Below, piece by piece: positions 38,632-46,519 of a stretch of DNA of 64,000 nucleotides. The notes under the pieces are model-generated. The model searched no databases. It was not told the origin of the DNA and worked only from the letters and a program-made list of their open reading frames with translations. Each line of letters begins with the position of its first letter. Positions within the stretch are counted from its first letter, which is position 1. This DNA is from Ferruginibacter sp. Its GTDB lineage: Bacteria; Bacteroidota; Bacteroidia; Chitinophagales; Chitinophagaceae. The stretch spans positions 62,001-126,000 of the forward strand of contig JAGOAX010000001.1 of assembly GCA_017983695.1 (NCBI GenBank). The letters are read 5' to 3'. A program made the position numbers and the translations under genes.

Positions 38632-39339
38632 TTAAAAATGAAAAAAATGTCTGAATAAAGATTTTACTGCGCCACCACCCGAACCGCTATGCTGCTTTTC
38701 AAAAAATGGTTTTAATAATTTCCATTGTTTAAAGCGTATCATGCGTTCGAAGATATTTTTATTCTCTTCGAAAAACTGTTTGGTCTCTTCCGGCTCGTAA
38801 TGGTCTTTAGGATCGTATAGCATAGCCGTACACATACAGTTCTTTCTTTCCTTGCTCATCAATATATCGTAGTTAACACAGCTCTTGCAACCGGCCCAAA
38901 ATTCTTCATCATCTGTCAGCTCGCTGTAGGTTACAGGTTCGTAGCCCAGTTCCGAATTGATTTTCATTACCGCCAAACCTGTGGTTAATCCAAATATTTT
39001 TGCCTCGGGATATTTTTCCCTGCTTAAATCAAAAACACGTTTTTTAATTTGTTTGGCAATGCCGCTTTTCCGGTATTCGGGTGCAACAATTAAACCACTG
39101 TTGGCTACATACTCGCCTTTCCAAACTTCTATATAACAAAAGCCAACCCAGGCACCTTCTTTTGTAACCGCAATTACAGCTTTGCCTTCGTTGATTTTTT
39201 GTTCTACGTATTCGGGAGAACGCTTTGCAATGCCGGTACCCCTGGCCTTGGCAGAAGATGCCATTTCATCTGTAATAGCTATTGCGTAATGTGCGTCTGA
39301 TGGTGTTGCCACCCTGATAATAATGTTACTGTTTTCCAA
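38632..39339 (-). CDS. GNAT N-acyltransferase heading the arginine operon
   Basis: 235 aa. A GNAT fold with the acyl-CoA loop YRKSGIAKQIKKRVF (about 91-105) is followed by a Cys-rich tail (AGCKSCVN and ERKNCMC). It is the first gene of the arginine operon and no classical argA or argJ is seen, so it is the best candidate for the first step, acylation of glutamate. That is context, not sequence, evidence. The start is a TTG at 39339; no ATG precedes the GNAT core in frame. Confidence 0.85.
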   Translation of the reverse strand: MENSNIIIRVATPSDAHYAIAITDEMASSAKARGTGIAKRSPEYVEQKINEGKAVIAVTKEGAWVGFCYIEVWKGEYVANSGLIVAPEYRKSGIAKQIKKRVFDLSREKYPEAKIFGLTTGLAVMKINSELGYEPVTYSELTDDEEFWAGCKSCVNYDILMSKERKNCMCTAMLYDPKDHYEPEETKQFFEENKNIFERMIRFKQWKLLKPFFEKQHSGSGGGAVKSLFRHFFHF

Positions 39340-39685
39340 TTTGTTTAAATTGAAGTAAGATTAAGAATATTTTTAGAAAACTTTCGGAGATTTTTTCACT
39401 GACAGGGGCAGGTTTCAATTGCTCGTCCTATCAGCAACCACGTCGGGGTCGGGGAAGTGATTCTATCACATATTCAATAGCAAACATCACCCTTGCAGGA
39501 CTGTTATTTACTAAATTGATATGTGTGTACAACTTGTTCATTCTGTTATTCAGATGTGAGGATGCAAATGTAAACCATATTTCAATATAAATAAGTGAAA
39601 ATTTTTAAAAAATTTCAACTGCTTTGAAATAACTTTATCGTCTAACACCTTTTTATAGTAATTTATCAAAACAAAACGATTGTAT
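39340..39685. other. Divergent intergenic region upstream of the arginine operon
   Basis: 346 bp without a gene. On the minus strand TACATTTG (complement of 39557-39564) matches the -7 consensus and would give a leader of about 210 nt before the GNAT start. A long GC-richer leader segment (39400-39470) lies between. An ArgR-like imperfect palindrome TTCAATATAAATAAGTGAA is at 39580-39598. Its match to known Arg boxes is weak. Confidence 0.35.
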
Positions 39686-41047
39686 ATGAATAACAACTAT
39701 TCCCGCCGCAAGTTTATTGGTACTACCGGAACAGCGCTGGCCGGCACTATGCTCCTTAATCCTTTAATGGCCGAAGCTGCAAACTTGTTTGATGGAAAAA
39801 AGAAACGCTACGCCATGGTGGGTACCGGCCACAGGGGCACAGGTATGTGGGGTAAAGATGTAATAAAGGAGTATGGCGATTATGTAGAATTTGTTGGCCT
39901 TTGCGATAAAAATAAAGGGCGGGTGGAAACAGCAAAGACTATGATGGGGGTTACCTGTCCCACTTTTACCAATTTTGAAGAGATGATGAAAACGGTTAAA
40001 CCCGACTTTTTAATTGTAACTACAGTTGATGCTACGCACAGCGAATTTATTGTAAAAGGCATGGAAATGGGCGCCAATATTATTACCGAAAAACCTATGA
40101 CCACCGACGAAAAGAAATGCCAGCAGATTATTGATGCCGAAAAAAGAACAGGTAAAAAAGTTATTGTAACATTTAATTACCGCTACTCTCCGCACCGGGC
40201 AAAAATTTACGAGTTATTGCGCAGCGGCGTTATTGGAAAAATTACTTCGGTAGATTTTCATTGGTATTTAGATGTACTCCATGGCGCAGATTATTTTAGA
40301 AGATGGCACCGCCTGAGAGAAAACAGCGGCAGCCTTTGGGTACATAAAGCCTCTCATCATTTTGATTTGTTGAACTGGTGGATCGACTCTGATCCATCAG
40401 AAGTATTTGCTTTTGGTTCGCTGGAGCATTATGGAAAGAACGGCACCTTACGTGGCACCAATTGCAGAACCTGCGACCATAAAACCACCTGCAAGTTTTA
40501 TTGGGATATGACAAAAGATAAAAGATTGATGGCATTGTATGCCGACAACCAGCAATACGATGGTTATTTAAGAGATGGCTGTGTTTTTAAAGAAGACGTC
40601 AACATTTTTGATAAGATGGCTGCATCAATAAAATATGCTAATGGTGTACAGGTAAGTTATTCGCTTACTACATACTCGCCTTACGAAGGTTACCGCATTG
40701 CTTTTAATGGCACCGAGGGCAGACTGGAAGCATGGATACAGGAAAGTAATCCGCCAGCAGCTGATGTAAAGAAAGGCTATGATGAATTGATGCTGACAAA
40801 GAATTTTGAAAAGCCTGAATTAATTAAAGTGTTTACACCAGAGGGCGGACACGGCGGTGGCGATAAATTACTGAAGGATAAAATATTTATTCCCGGTACT
40901 TCTGACGATTTAAGGCAATCTGCAGGTGTAAGGGATGGCGTACTTTCCTGTTTAGTGGGTATTGCGGCAAGAAACAGTTGCGATAGTGGTAAGCCGGTAA
41001 AGATTAAGGATTTGACGACGATAAAACCCGGTGCACAAAAAGCATAA
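39686..41047 (+). CDS. Tat-exported Gfo/Idh/MocA family oxidoreductase
   Basis: 453 aa from ATG 39686; a TTG two codons upstream is less likely. A twin-arginine signal SRRKFIG with hydrophobic stretch is at the N-terminus. The Rossmann domain begins at RYAMVGTGHRGTG. The NAD-binding and catalytic segment ITEKPMTTDEKKC carries the conserved EKP lysine. A Cys-rich insert (NCRTCDHKTTC) is unusual and may bind metal. Family members oxidise or rearrange sugars with NAD(P); some exported ones act as glycosidases. Substrate unknown. Confidence 0.88.
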   Translation: MNNNYSRRKFIGTTGTALAGTMLLNPLMAEAANLFDGKKKRYAMVGTGHRGTGMWGKDVIKEYGDYVEFVGLCDKNKGRVETAKTMMGVTCPTFTNFEEMMKTVKPDFLIVTTVDATHSEFIVKGMEMGANIITEKPMTTDEKKCQQIIDAEKRTGKKVIVTFNYRYSPHRAKIYELLRSGVIGKITSVDFHWYLDVLHGADYFRRWHRLRENSGSLWVHKASHHFDLLNWWIDSDPSEVFAFGSLEHYGKNGTLRGTNCRTCDHKTTCKFYWDMTKDKRLMALYADNQQYDGYLRDGCVFKEDVNIFDKMAASIKYANGVQVSYSLTTYSPYEGYRIAFNGTEGRLEAWIQESNPPAADVKKGYDELMLTKNFEKPELIKVFTPEGGHGGGDKLLKDKIFIPGTSDDLRQSAGVRDGVLSCLVGIAARNSCDSGKPVKIKDLTTIKPGAQKA

Positions 41048-41056
41048 GCTATATTA

Positions 41057-41094
41057 AAAAGAGCCGCCAACTTTTACAAGTTGGCGGCTCTTTT
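41057..41094. terminator. Strong bidirectional terminator
   Basis: A perfect 17-bp stem (AAAAGAGCCGCCAACTT / AAGTTGGCGGCTCTTTT) around TTAC, between the convergent oxidoreductase and GH3-family genes. A/T runs on both sides allow use from both directions. Confidence 0.95.
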
Positions 41095-41102
41095 ATTTTT
41101 AT

Positions 41103-42599
41103 TTAATTCTGAATATACCTTTTTAACTCATCGGCAATTTTCCTGTCATTGCTCAGCCTGGGTAATTTATTTTGTCCGCCAAGTTTACCAATACTTTTCA
41201 TGTAATCAATGAAGCCGTTCTTCTTTACAGGAGATATTTTTAACTGCTGTAAAATATTGCCTGCAATCAGGTCATCATAATACACATTTTTATTACGCAG
41301 GTTCTCATTAATTTTATCTGCAAAACGGCTGATATCGTCAGGTGTGTTTTCAAATTCAATAAACCATTCGTGATAGCTCTTGCCTGCATCCTGTGCAATC
41401 ATTGGTGCTACCGTAAATTCTGTTACCTGTATCTTTTCTTCTTCGGCAGCTTTTAATAAAGCCGCTTCCACTTCTTCGCCAATTACATGTTCGCCAAAAG
41501 CACTTATAAAATGTTTGGTACGGCCGCTAACAATTAATCGATAAGGATTAGTAGAAACAAACTTAACCGTATCGCCAATATTATAGCCCCACAAGCCGGC
41601 ATTATTATTAATGATGAGTGCGTAATTCTCTCCCATTTTCACATCTTTTAATGATAACCGTGTTGGTTGTTCATTAAATATTTCTGCCGCAGGCACAAAC
41701 TCAAAAAATATTCCGCTGTTGGTATTTAATAATAACCCTTCTGCATGCTGGCTATCCTGGAAAGCAAAAAAACCTTCGCTTGCCGGAAACAATTCTATAC
41801 AGTCAATTTTTTTACCAATACTTTCATACAGCTTGGCTTTGTAGGGTTCAAAATTTACGCCGCCCTGCACCATTACATTAAAATCGGGAAACAGTTCCGA
41901 GATCTTTTTACCACTTTTCTCAATCAACCTGTCAAAATACATCTGCATCCATGGTGGTATGCCGCTGATGAGTGTCATATTCTGATTAATGGTTTCTTCA
42001 ACGATCTTATCTAATTTTTCTTCCCACTCCTCAATACAGTTTGTTGGGTAAGAGGGCAATTGATTAGACCGTAAATATTTTGGTACATGATGATTAACAA
42101 TACCACTTAATCTTCCTGTAGGTATGCCTCCTACTCTTTCCAGTTCGGGTGAACCACTTAAGAAAATAAGTTTACCATCAGCAAATTTTGTGTTGCCCGT
42201 TTCGGCCATATAACACAGCAGCGCATTACGTGCCGTATTAATATGGTTGGGTATCGAATCTTTTGTAATAGGAATATATTTTACACCGCTGGTAGTGCCG
42301 CTTGTTTTAGCAAGATAAATGGGCTGACCTTTCCACAACACATTATGTTTTCCTTCTTTAATACGTTCAATGTAAACTTTAAACGCTTCGTAATCACGGA
42401 TGGGTACTTGTTTAATAAAGTCTTCGTAAGTTTTTATATCAGCAAAACCATGTTCTTTCCCGAACTCAGTTTTGGCTGCAGCTTTAATCAGGTTATTAAA
42501 AACAGCCTGCTGATCTTGCACAGCTGTTTCCATTCCTTTTTTAATCTGCTTATGTATATACGAAGCAAAAGGTTTTGCCAGGAAAGATTTTATTTTCAT
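41103..42599 (-). CDS. GH3 auxin-responsive-promoter-like acyl-acid amido synthetase
   Basis: 498 aa, ANL-superfamily adenylating enzyme of the plant GH3 type. Visible are the ATP motif YLAKTSGTTSGVKYIPIT (P-loop-like SGTTSG), FPASEGFFAFQD, YNIGDTVKFVSTNPYRLIVSGRTKHFISAFGEHV and the C-terminal domain. Plant members join amino acids to carboxylic hormones. Bacterial members, frequent in Bacteroidota, have no settled substrate. There is no signal peptide, so it should be cytosolic. Confidence 0.88.
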   Translation of the reverse strand: MKIKSFLAKPFASYIHKQIKKGMETAVQDQQAVFNNLIKAAAKTEFGKEHGFADIKTYEDFIKQVPIRDYEAFKVYIERIKEGKHNVLWKGQPIYLAKTSGTTSGVKYIPITKDSIPNHINTARNALLCYMAETGNTKFADGKLIFLSGSPELERVGGIPTGRLSGIVNHHVPKYLRSNQLPSYPTNCIEEWEEKLDKIVEETINQNMTLISGIPPWMQMYFDRLIEKSGKKISELFPDFNVMVQGGVNFEPYKAKLYESIGKKIDCIELFPASEGFFAFQDSQHAEGLLLNTNSGIFFEFVPAAEIFNEQPTRLSLKDVKMGENYALIINNNAGLWGYNIGDTVKFVSTNPYRLIVSGRTKHFISAFGEHVIGEEVEAALLKAAEEEKIQVTEFTVAPMIAQDAGKSYHEWFIEFENTPDDISRFADKINENLRNKNVYYDDLIAGNILQQLKISPVKKNGFIDYMKSIGKLGGQNKLPRLSNDRKIADELKRYIQN

Positions 42600-42607
42600 T
42601 TTGTTAT

Positions 42608-42700
42608 ATCACTAATTATCCGAATTACACTAATTACACGAATTCCTTATTAAAATTAAAGCATTAATTCGTGTAATTGGTGCCTTTAATTCGTGTCATC
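42608..42700. repeat. Intergenic inverted and direct repeats of the AATTCGTGTAATT family
   Basis: The stretch contains CGAATTACACTAATTACACGAATT (in two overlapping parts) and then TTAATTCGTGTAATTGGTG and TTAATTCGTGTCAT, so the halves can pair into a hairpin. The 16-mer CGAATTACACTAATTA at 42621 also occurs at 36398. It lies between the GH3-like and DUF4258 genes. Function unknown. Confidence 0.6.
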
Positions 42701-42705
42701 AAAAA

Positions 42706-43146
42706 TTATTTACAATTGCAGGGCCATTCATTATCCAGGTCAATAACTGTTACCACAACAAGGTTTTCCTTTTTAGGTGCAAACACAATACGCACATGTT
42801 GTTTATCATGTGTGATCCCTTCTAAAGGATAACTTTTGCCTTTATCGCTTTCTTCAATTTTATTATAATTCAGTTTACCGTCTTCTAAAATTTCTTTTAC
42901 CTTACTTTCATCAATATGCCTGCAATCCATCCTGCAACGGGCATGTTTGGTATAAATAAGATTATCGGCATCCCGGTTAAAGGGTTCTTCAGTCTTTGTA
43001 TTGTCCGTAACAGGGTAATTATCTGTACGGATGACCTCATCAATCTTTGGCTTAGCAGGAGTTGTACCACGCTGGTGTTTTTTAATGTAGAACAACAACA
43101 ATGCAGCGGCAAGCAGAATAATATAAGGAAAGTATTTTTTCAGCAC
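42706..43146 (-). CDS. Membrane-anchored DUF4258 protein
   Basis: 146 aa, GTG start at 43146. One N-terminal helix (about 7-23, YIILLAAALLLFYIKK) anchors it and the rest carries a DUF4258 domain (TKHARCRMDCRHIDESKVKEIL through RIVFAPKKENLVVVTVIDL). DUF4258 resembles toxin RelE-type folds, but the fused membrane helix and absence of an antitoxin neighbour argue against a toxin role. Function unknown. Confidence 0.78.
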   Translation of the reverse strand: MLKKYFPYIILLAAALLLFYIKKHQRGTTPAKPKIDEVIRTDNYPVTDNTKTEEPFNRDADNLIYTKHARCRMDCRHIDESKVKEILEDGKLNYNKIEESDKGKSYPLEGITHDKQHVRIVFAPKKENLVVVTVIDLDNEWPCNCK

Positions 43147-43220
43147 GGCGCAAATTACACCAAATCTGTAAACATAATCCTGTTAAATGTTTTCATTTTA
43201 TCCATATATATCAAATGTGT

Positions 43221-43228
43221 TAATTTTG
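43221..43228 (+). promoter_or_regulatory. Candidate -7 box directly before mtaB
   Basis: TAATTTTG matches TAnnTTTG and ends 6 nt before the ATG at 43235. If used, transcription would start at or next to the start codon, giving a leaderless mRNA. No clear -33 element. Confidence 0.35.
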
Positions 43229-43234
43229 CCGCTA

Positions 43235-44488
43235 ATGAGCAAAACCGTTGCATTACATACTTTGGGCTGCAAGCTTAACTTCTCCGAAACCTCTTCCATT
43301 GGAAGATTGCTGGAGCAGGAGGGCTTTATTAAAAAAGACTTTGATGAAGTGGCAGATGTATATGTAATTAATACCTGTAGTGTTACCGATAATGCAGATA
43401 AAGAATGCAGGATGCTGGTACGTCGTATACAACGTAAAGCACCCGAAGCCATGGTGGTAATAACTGGTTGCTATGCACAACTTAAACCCCAGGAGATCGC
43501 TTCAATTCCCGGGGTTGACCTGGTTTTAGGTGCTGCCGAAAAATTTAATATCACCCATCACCTTGCTGCAATAAGTAAAGGCGATGCTACAAAAATCTGC
43601 AGTTGCGATATTGAAGATGTAAATACTTTTACAGCTTCCTATTCTAAAAATGACAGAACCAGAACTTTTTTAAAAGTACAGGATGGCTGCGATTATAACT
43701 GTTCTTTTTGTACCATACCTATGGCAAGGGGTAAAAGCAGGAGCGACAGAGTTGAAAATGTGGTGGCAAACGTAAAAGAACTGGCAGTCGGCGGAGTTAA
43801 GGAAATTGTATTGACGGGTGTTAACCTTGGTGATTTTGGCGACAAAAAAAAAGAAGAAAATTTTTTAGACTTACTTAAAGAAATAGATACTATCGAAGGT
43901 ATTGAACGTTACCGCATCTCTTCAATTGAACCCAATTTGCTTACTAACGAAATAATTGAGTTTGTAAGCAACAGCAAAAGAATTATGCCGCACTTTCATA
44001 TTCCCCTGCAAAGCGGCAGTAATAAAATTTTGGGTATGATGCGTAGAAGGTATAAAAGAGAATTGTATACCGAACGTGTGGGATTAATAAAAACACTGAT
44101 GCCGCATTGCTGTATTGGTGTGGATGTGATTGTTGGTTTTCCCGGCGAAACTGATGAAGATTTTAAGGAAACATTTGATTTTTTACACCAGCTTGATATT
44201 TCTTACCTGCATGTATTCACTTATTCTGAAAGAGATAATACACATGCGGTAACTTTAAAACCTGTAGTACCCATTCATGTTCGTAACGAAAGGAATAAAC
44301 AATTGCGTAATTTGAGTTATCAAAAGATGCAATATTTTACACAGCAACATATTGGCCAATCAAGAAAGGTATTGTTTGAAAAGCAGGAGAAAGGCAATAT
44401 GATGGAAGGCTACACAGATAACTATATTAAAATAACCGCCCCCTACCAGGCAGGTTGGGCTAATAATATTACAGCATGGACTATTTAA
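43235..44488 (+). CDS. mtaB: tRNA t6A37 methylthiotransferase MtaB
   Basis: 417 aa from the ATG at 43235, where the family start (MSKTVALHTLGCKLN) lies; the frame is open further upstream. The methylthiotransferase domain has cluster ligands Cys12, Cys48 and Cys79. The radical-SAM motif CDYNCSFC has Cys152, Cys156 and Cys159. A TRAM-like C-terminus follows. It converts t6A37 to ms2t6A37 in tRNAs that read ANN codons. The next small gene overlaps its end by 13 bp. Confidence 0.94.
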   Translation: MSKTVALHTLGCKLNFSETSSIGRLLEQEGFIKKDFDEVADVYVINTCSVTDNADKECRMLVRRIQRKAPEAMVVITGCYAQLKPQEIASIPGVDLVLGAAEKFNITHHLAAISKGDATKICSCDIEDVNTFTASYSKNDRTRTFLKVQDGCDYNCSFCTIPMARGKSRSDRVENVVANVKELAVGGVKEIVLTGVNLGDFGDKKKEENFLDLLKEIDTIEGIERYRISSIEPNLLTNEIIEFVSNSKRIMPHFHIPLQSGSNKILGMMRRRYKRELYTERVGLIKTLMPHCCIGVDVIVGFPGETDEDFKETFDFLHQLDISYLHVFTYSERDNTHAVTLKPVVPIHVRNERNKQLRNLSYQKMQYFTQQHIGQSRKVLFEKQEKGNMMEGYTDNYIKITAPYQAGWANNITAWTI

Positions 44489-44790
44489 ATGAAAAGGAAT
44501 TAAATAAGTACCAGGTAACCATCCGTTTTGAAATGGATGATGACTTTATGAGTTTTGTACCACCACACCGGGTATATATTAATTCGTTAATTGAAAAAAA
44601 TATTATAGACTACTACTCTGTAAGCATGGAAACACAGCGCAGCTGGTGGATAATTAATGCAGCAAGTAAAAACGAAGTGGAGGAATACCTTACCAAATCT
44701 CCTTTATACAAATACTGGACTGTTGAAATTGATGAACTATTTGTTTACGACAGCCAGACCTACCGCCTGCCTGCGTTGCAGTTGAATTAA
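44476..44790 (+). CDS. Conserved hypothetical protein, YCII/ferredoxin-like fold possible
   Basis: 104 aa, overlapping mtaB by 13 bp in another frame, so probably translated by coupling. The pattern KYQVTIRFEMDDDFMSFVPPHRVYINSLIEKNIIDYYSVSMETQRSWWIINAASKNEVEEYLTKSPLYKYW, shown here only as a description of its start (YQVTIRFEMDD), resembles muconolactone-isomerase/YCII-like alpha-beta sandwiches. No membrane segment or signal. I do not recognise a function. Confidence 0.75.
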   Translation: MDYLNEKELNKYQVTIRFEMDDDFMSFVPPHRVYINSLIEKNIIDYYSVSMETQRSWWIINAASKNEVEEYLTKSPLYKYWTVEIDELFVYDSQTYRLPALQLN

Positions 44791-44794
44791 ATTA

Positions 44795-46309
44795 TTATTG
44801 CTTTGCCCTCCAGTCGATAAAAGCTTTGATAGTTGGGAAAATTATTGGCTGCACCCCTGCTGCCGTTAACAGTTTTGCAGTTTTACCCGAAGGACAAACA
44901 TGCTGCACAGTTGTTTTTATAAATGCACTGCAATTTTGATATTGCTGAAAACTTGTCCAGAAAATAATATCTGCATCTGCAATTATATTTTTTATTTCAT
45001 CAGGCAGCCGGGCAATTAATTTGTAAGTACCTGCAGCATTTATTCCATCTTCAATCCAATGCATTTTACTTTGGCTGTTGGTAATAAGCTGAATATCGTT
45101 ATTGCTGATATTAATTAACGGACTCTGCAATATTGAATGTAAAAAATCAAATCCCAAACCATCTGCGCAACCTTCTACCCAAATACCTTTTTTTGCCAGT
45201 TCGTACCAGGTTCTTGTTCCTGCTGCCCAAACTTTTTTACGCAATATTTTTTCTGTTATAGCTGTGGAGTGTACTGCTTTATGGCTGGAGATAAAATACA
45301 ATTTTACAGCTTCATCTATTTCAACATCATTCAAATAATCGTAAGTAAAAAAATCCTTCATGTAATCAGTTGAAGAAAATAATTGCTTCCCTTTTAAATC
45401 TAATGCAGTCTCAAAATTCCATTCCCTAAATGCCTTGTCAGCACCATCTTTACCCGAGGCATAGGTAAAAGAAATATTCGGTGTAGCTGCATGAAAAACA
45501 CCAAACTGTTGTGAGCAGCCATAACCATATTGTTTTGCATATACCCTTTCTGCAGTAATTGCATTGGTGAGCTGTGTATTTTTTATGGCGTTTAATATTG
45601 CAACGGCTTCAATATTGCTGCCTGTTGTTTCTGCAACGATAGCGCCCTGCCCTGCAGCAGGCGGACACTCAAACAAAGGCAATACCATTAATTTTTTATC
45701 TTTTAAAAGATCGCTTACTTTTTCTTTTGCTGGCGCATATTGCAACAGGCGGTTTAACCCTGCTGCCGCTAAAATTATTCCATCGTAACTACCATTGCTT
45801 AATTTTTGTAGCCGGGTATCTACATTTCCTCGTATGGGTATGGCTTCTACTTCAATCGGTGCATCAGTAAGTTTGGGTAATGCTTTTTGTAAAAAGCCTG
45901 TTGCCATATTACTGCGTCGTGGAGAGGAGGTGCCGATAATTATTTTTTCGCCATTCTTTAATTTATCAAGCACACTGTTATTAAAAACAGCTACATCATT
46001 CATTACTTCCCGGTCAATAATGGCATATTGCCCTTCATTAAAAAAATCAACACTGCTTACATCCTTCATGGAATGTAAAGCAAAGTCAACCTCATTATTT
46101 TTCAGACTATCCTGTATTTCTTTAGTAAAAAAATCCTGGCCTTCCACCAGGTGCAGGGGTTTCGACTGTTCTTTATCTCCTGCAGTTTCAATAACATTTA
46201 CAGTAATTGTAATATCGGGGTAAACAGCATGTACCTTTTTTTTAAATATTTCAGCCTGTGCTAATGACAGCCAGGAGCCACGACATGCTATGGTAAAGGT
46301 TGATTTCAA
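44795..46309 (-). CDS. hemC: Hydroxymethylbilane synthase fused to uroporphyrinogen-III synthase-like domain
   Basis: 504 aa. Residues 1 to about 300 are HemC: ACRGSWLSLAQAE, the SSPRRSN arginine cluster (128-134), IRGNVDTRLQKL, and the dipyrromethane-cofactor Cys265 in YGYGCSQQFG. The remaining about 200 residues look like a divergent HemD (YFISSHKAVHSTAI, VWAAGTRTWYELAK, ADIIFWTSFQQY). It would convert porphobilinogen to uroporphyrinogen III in one polypeptide. The HemD half is weakly conserved, as HemD always is. No other hem gene is adjacent. Confidence 0.9.
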   Translation of the reverse strand: MKSTFTIACRGSWLSLAQAEIFKKKVHAVYPDITITVNVIETAGDKEQSKPLHLVEGQDFFTKEIQDSLKNNEVDFALHSMKDVSSVDFFNEGQYAIIDREVMNDVAVFNNSVLDKLKNGEKIIIGTSSPRRSNMATGFLQKALPKLTDAPIEVEAIPIRGNVDTRLQKLSNGSYDGIILAAAGLNRLLQYAPAKEKVSDLLKDKKLMVLPLFECPPAAGQGAIVAETTGSNIEAVAILNAIKNTQLTNAITAERVYAKQYGYGCSQQFGVFHAATPNISFTYASGKDGADKAFREWNFETALDLKGKQLFSSTDYMKDFFTYDYLNDVEIDEAVKLYFISSHKAVHSTAITEKILRKKVWAAGTRTWYELAKKGIWVEGCADGLGFDFLHSILQSPLINISNNDIQLITNSQSKMHWIEDGINAAGTYKLIARLPDEIKNIIADADIIFWTSFQQYQNCSAFIKTTVQHVCPSGKTAKLLTAAGVQPIIFPTIKAFIDWRAKQ

Positions 46310-46343
46310 TAATCGTAATTCAGGTTATAAAGATATAAAATAG

Positions 46344-46371
46344 AAAAACCTCACATTACTGTGAGGTTTTT
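46344..46371 (-). terminator. Terminator after tRNA-Val
   Basis: AAAAACCTCAC and GTGAGGTTTTT flank a 6-nt loop, directly downstream of the minus-strand tRNA-Val gene. Confidence 0.85.
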
Positions 46372-46372
46372 G

Positions 46373-46447
46373 TGGGAGTTGACGGGGTCGAACCGCCGAC
46401 CCTCTGCTTGTAAGGCAGATGCTCTAAACCAACTGAGCTAAACTCCC
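46373..46447 (-). tRNA. tRNA-Val (anticodon UAC)
   Basis: Cloverleaf on the minus strand: acceptor GGGAGTT/AACTCCC, D-arm AGCTCAGTTGGTTTAGAGC, anticodon stem-loop CTGCCTTACAAGCAG with TAC, T-arm GGCGGTTCGACCCCGTC. 75 nt, discriminator A, CCA not encoded. Confidence 0.95.
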
Positions 46448-46519
46448 TTTTTAATTTCGGAGGGCAAAGATAAGGCTTAATAACTTTCTGCAAAATTTTT
46501 TGAGAAATAAGTACAAAAT

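Noticed and set aside
39580..39598. ArgR box upstream of the arginine operon
   Set aside because: The palindrome is too weak to call; mentioned only as a possibility in the intergenic entry.
42706..43146. DUF4258 protein as a toxin of a toxin-antitoxin pair
   Set aside because: It has a membrane anchor and no small antitoxin gene is next to it.
45795..46223. 142-aa plus-strand frame inside hemC
   Set aside because: Antisense to conserved HemC motifs, low-complexity hydrophobic composition.
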